Part shown: piece after piece, positions 5,418 through 5,446 of the stretch
Layout of the letters: every line of letters starts with the position of its first letter
How positions within the stretch are numbered: position 1 is the stretch's first letter
NCBI GenBank assembly: GCA_963966275.1
Contig: CAWZYQ010000200.1
Location: 1 to 5,446 of the forward strand
DNA: 5,446 nucleotides
Source: UBA10427 sp003500135
Lineage (GTDB): Bacteria; Bacteroidota; Bacteroidia; Cytophagales; Cyclobacteriaceae
Reading direction: 5' to 3'
Notes under the pieces: generated by a model
The model's input: the letters and a program-made list of their open reading frames with translations, nothing else
The model's database searches: none
Told to the model about the DNA's origin: nothing
Position numbers and translations under genes: made by a program

Positions 5418-5446
5418 ATATTGGAAATAGGAATGATTATATTAAA
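5414..5446 (+). CDS. 5' end of partner gene, probably HEPN-domain protein
   Basis: Eleven codons (MNIGNRNDYIK) are visible before the window ends. The ATG overlaps the TGA of the nucleotidyltransferase gene by four bases. In MNT/HEPN modules the gene in this position usually encodes the HEPN-domain RNase toxin, whose N-terminus often has a polar stretch followed by a 'Y...R...A' helix. The visible residues are compatible with this but do not prove it. The call rests on context. Confidence 0.5.
   Translation, partial: MNIGNRNDYIK

Overview
The window looks like a chromosomal segment of a Bacteroidota bacterium, probably of the Cytophagales type. The evidence is a secreted glycoside hydrolase ending in a type IX secretion (T9SS) type A sorting domain, a Bacteroidota-style HU-like protein, TAnnTTTG promoter boxes and mostly A-rich leaders without a Shine-Dalgarno sequence. 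Genus cannot be told from the sequence.

Layout. Bases 1-570 hold the 3' part of a SIMPL (DUF541) domain gene on the + strand, closed by a stem-loop over its stop codon. Next, also on +, is a 68-residue DUF2892 (YgaP-like) membrane protein at 792-998, with a TAnnTTTG box before it and a good intrinsic terminator after it. Everything from 1095 to 4912 faces the other way. An HU-like DNA-binding protein lies at 1134-1510, split into two frames by a single indel. A gene-free, AT-rich stretch of about 700 bases follows (1511-2224). It contains a striking tandem of GC-rich inverted repeats at 2052-2113. Then come a secreted GH5 endoglucanase-like enzyme (2225-4174) and, 78 bases upstream of it, a conserved-type protein of unknown function (4253-4900). 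At the right edge, divergently oriented, is an AT-rich MNT-type nucleotidyltransferase gene (5103-5417). Its stop overlaps by four bases (ATGA) the start of a gene running out of the window. This is the arrangement of a nucleotidyltransferase/HEPN (MntA-HepT-like) toxin-antitoxin module.

How the genes work together. There is no single pathway here. The GH5 enzyme is a secreted polysaccharide-degrading enzyme exported by Sec and then T9SS. The SIMPL and DUF2892 proteins are small envelope proteins of unclear role. The right-hand pair looks like a horizontally acquired module next to a gene of unknown function. The best leads are the split HU-like gene, the repeat cluster with interchangeable arms, and the unknown protein with its nuclease-like acidic motif beside the toxin-antitoxin-type module. 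I do not see clear evidence of a complete new system.
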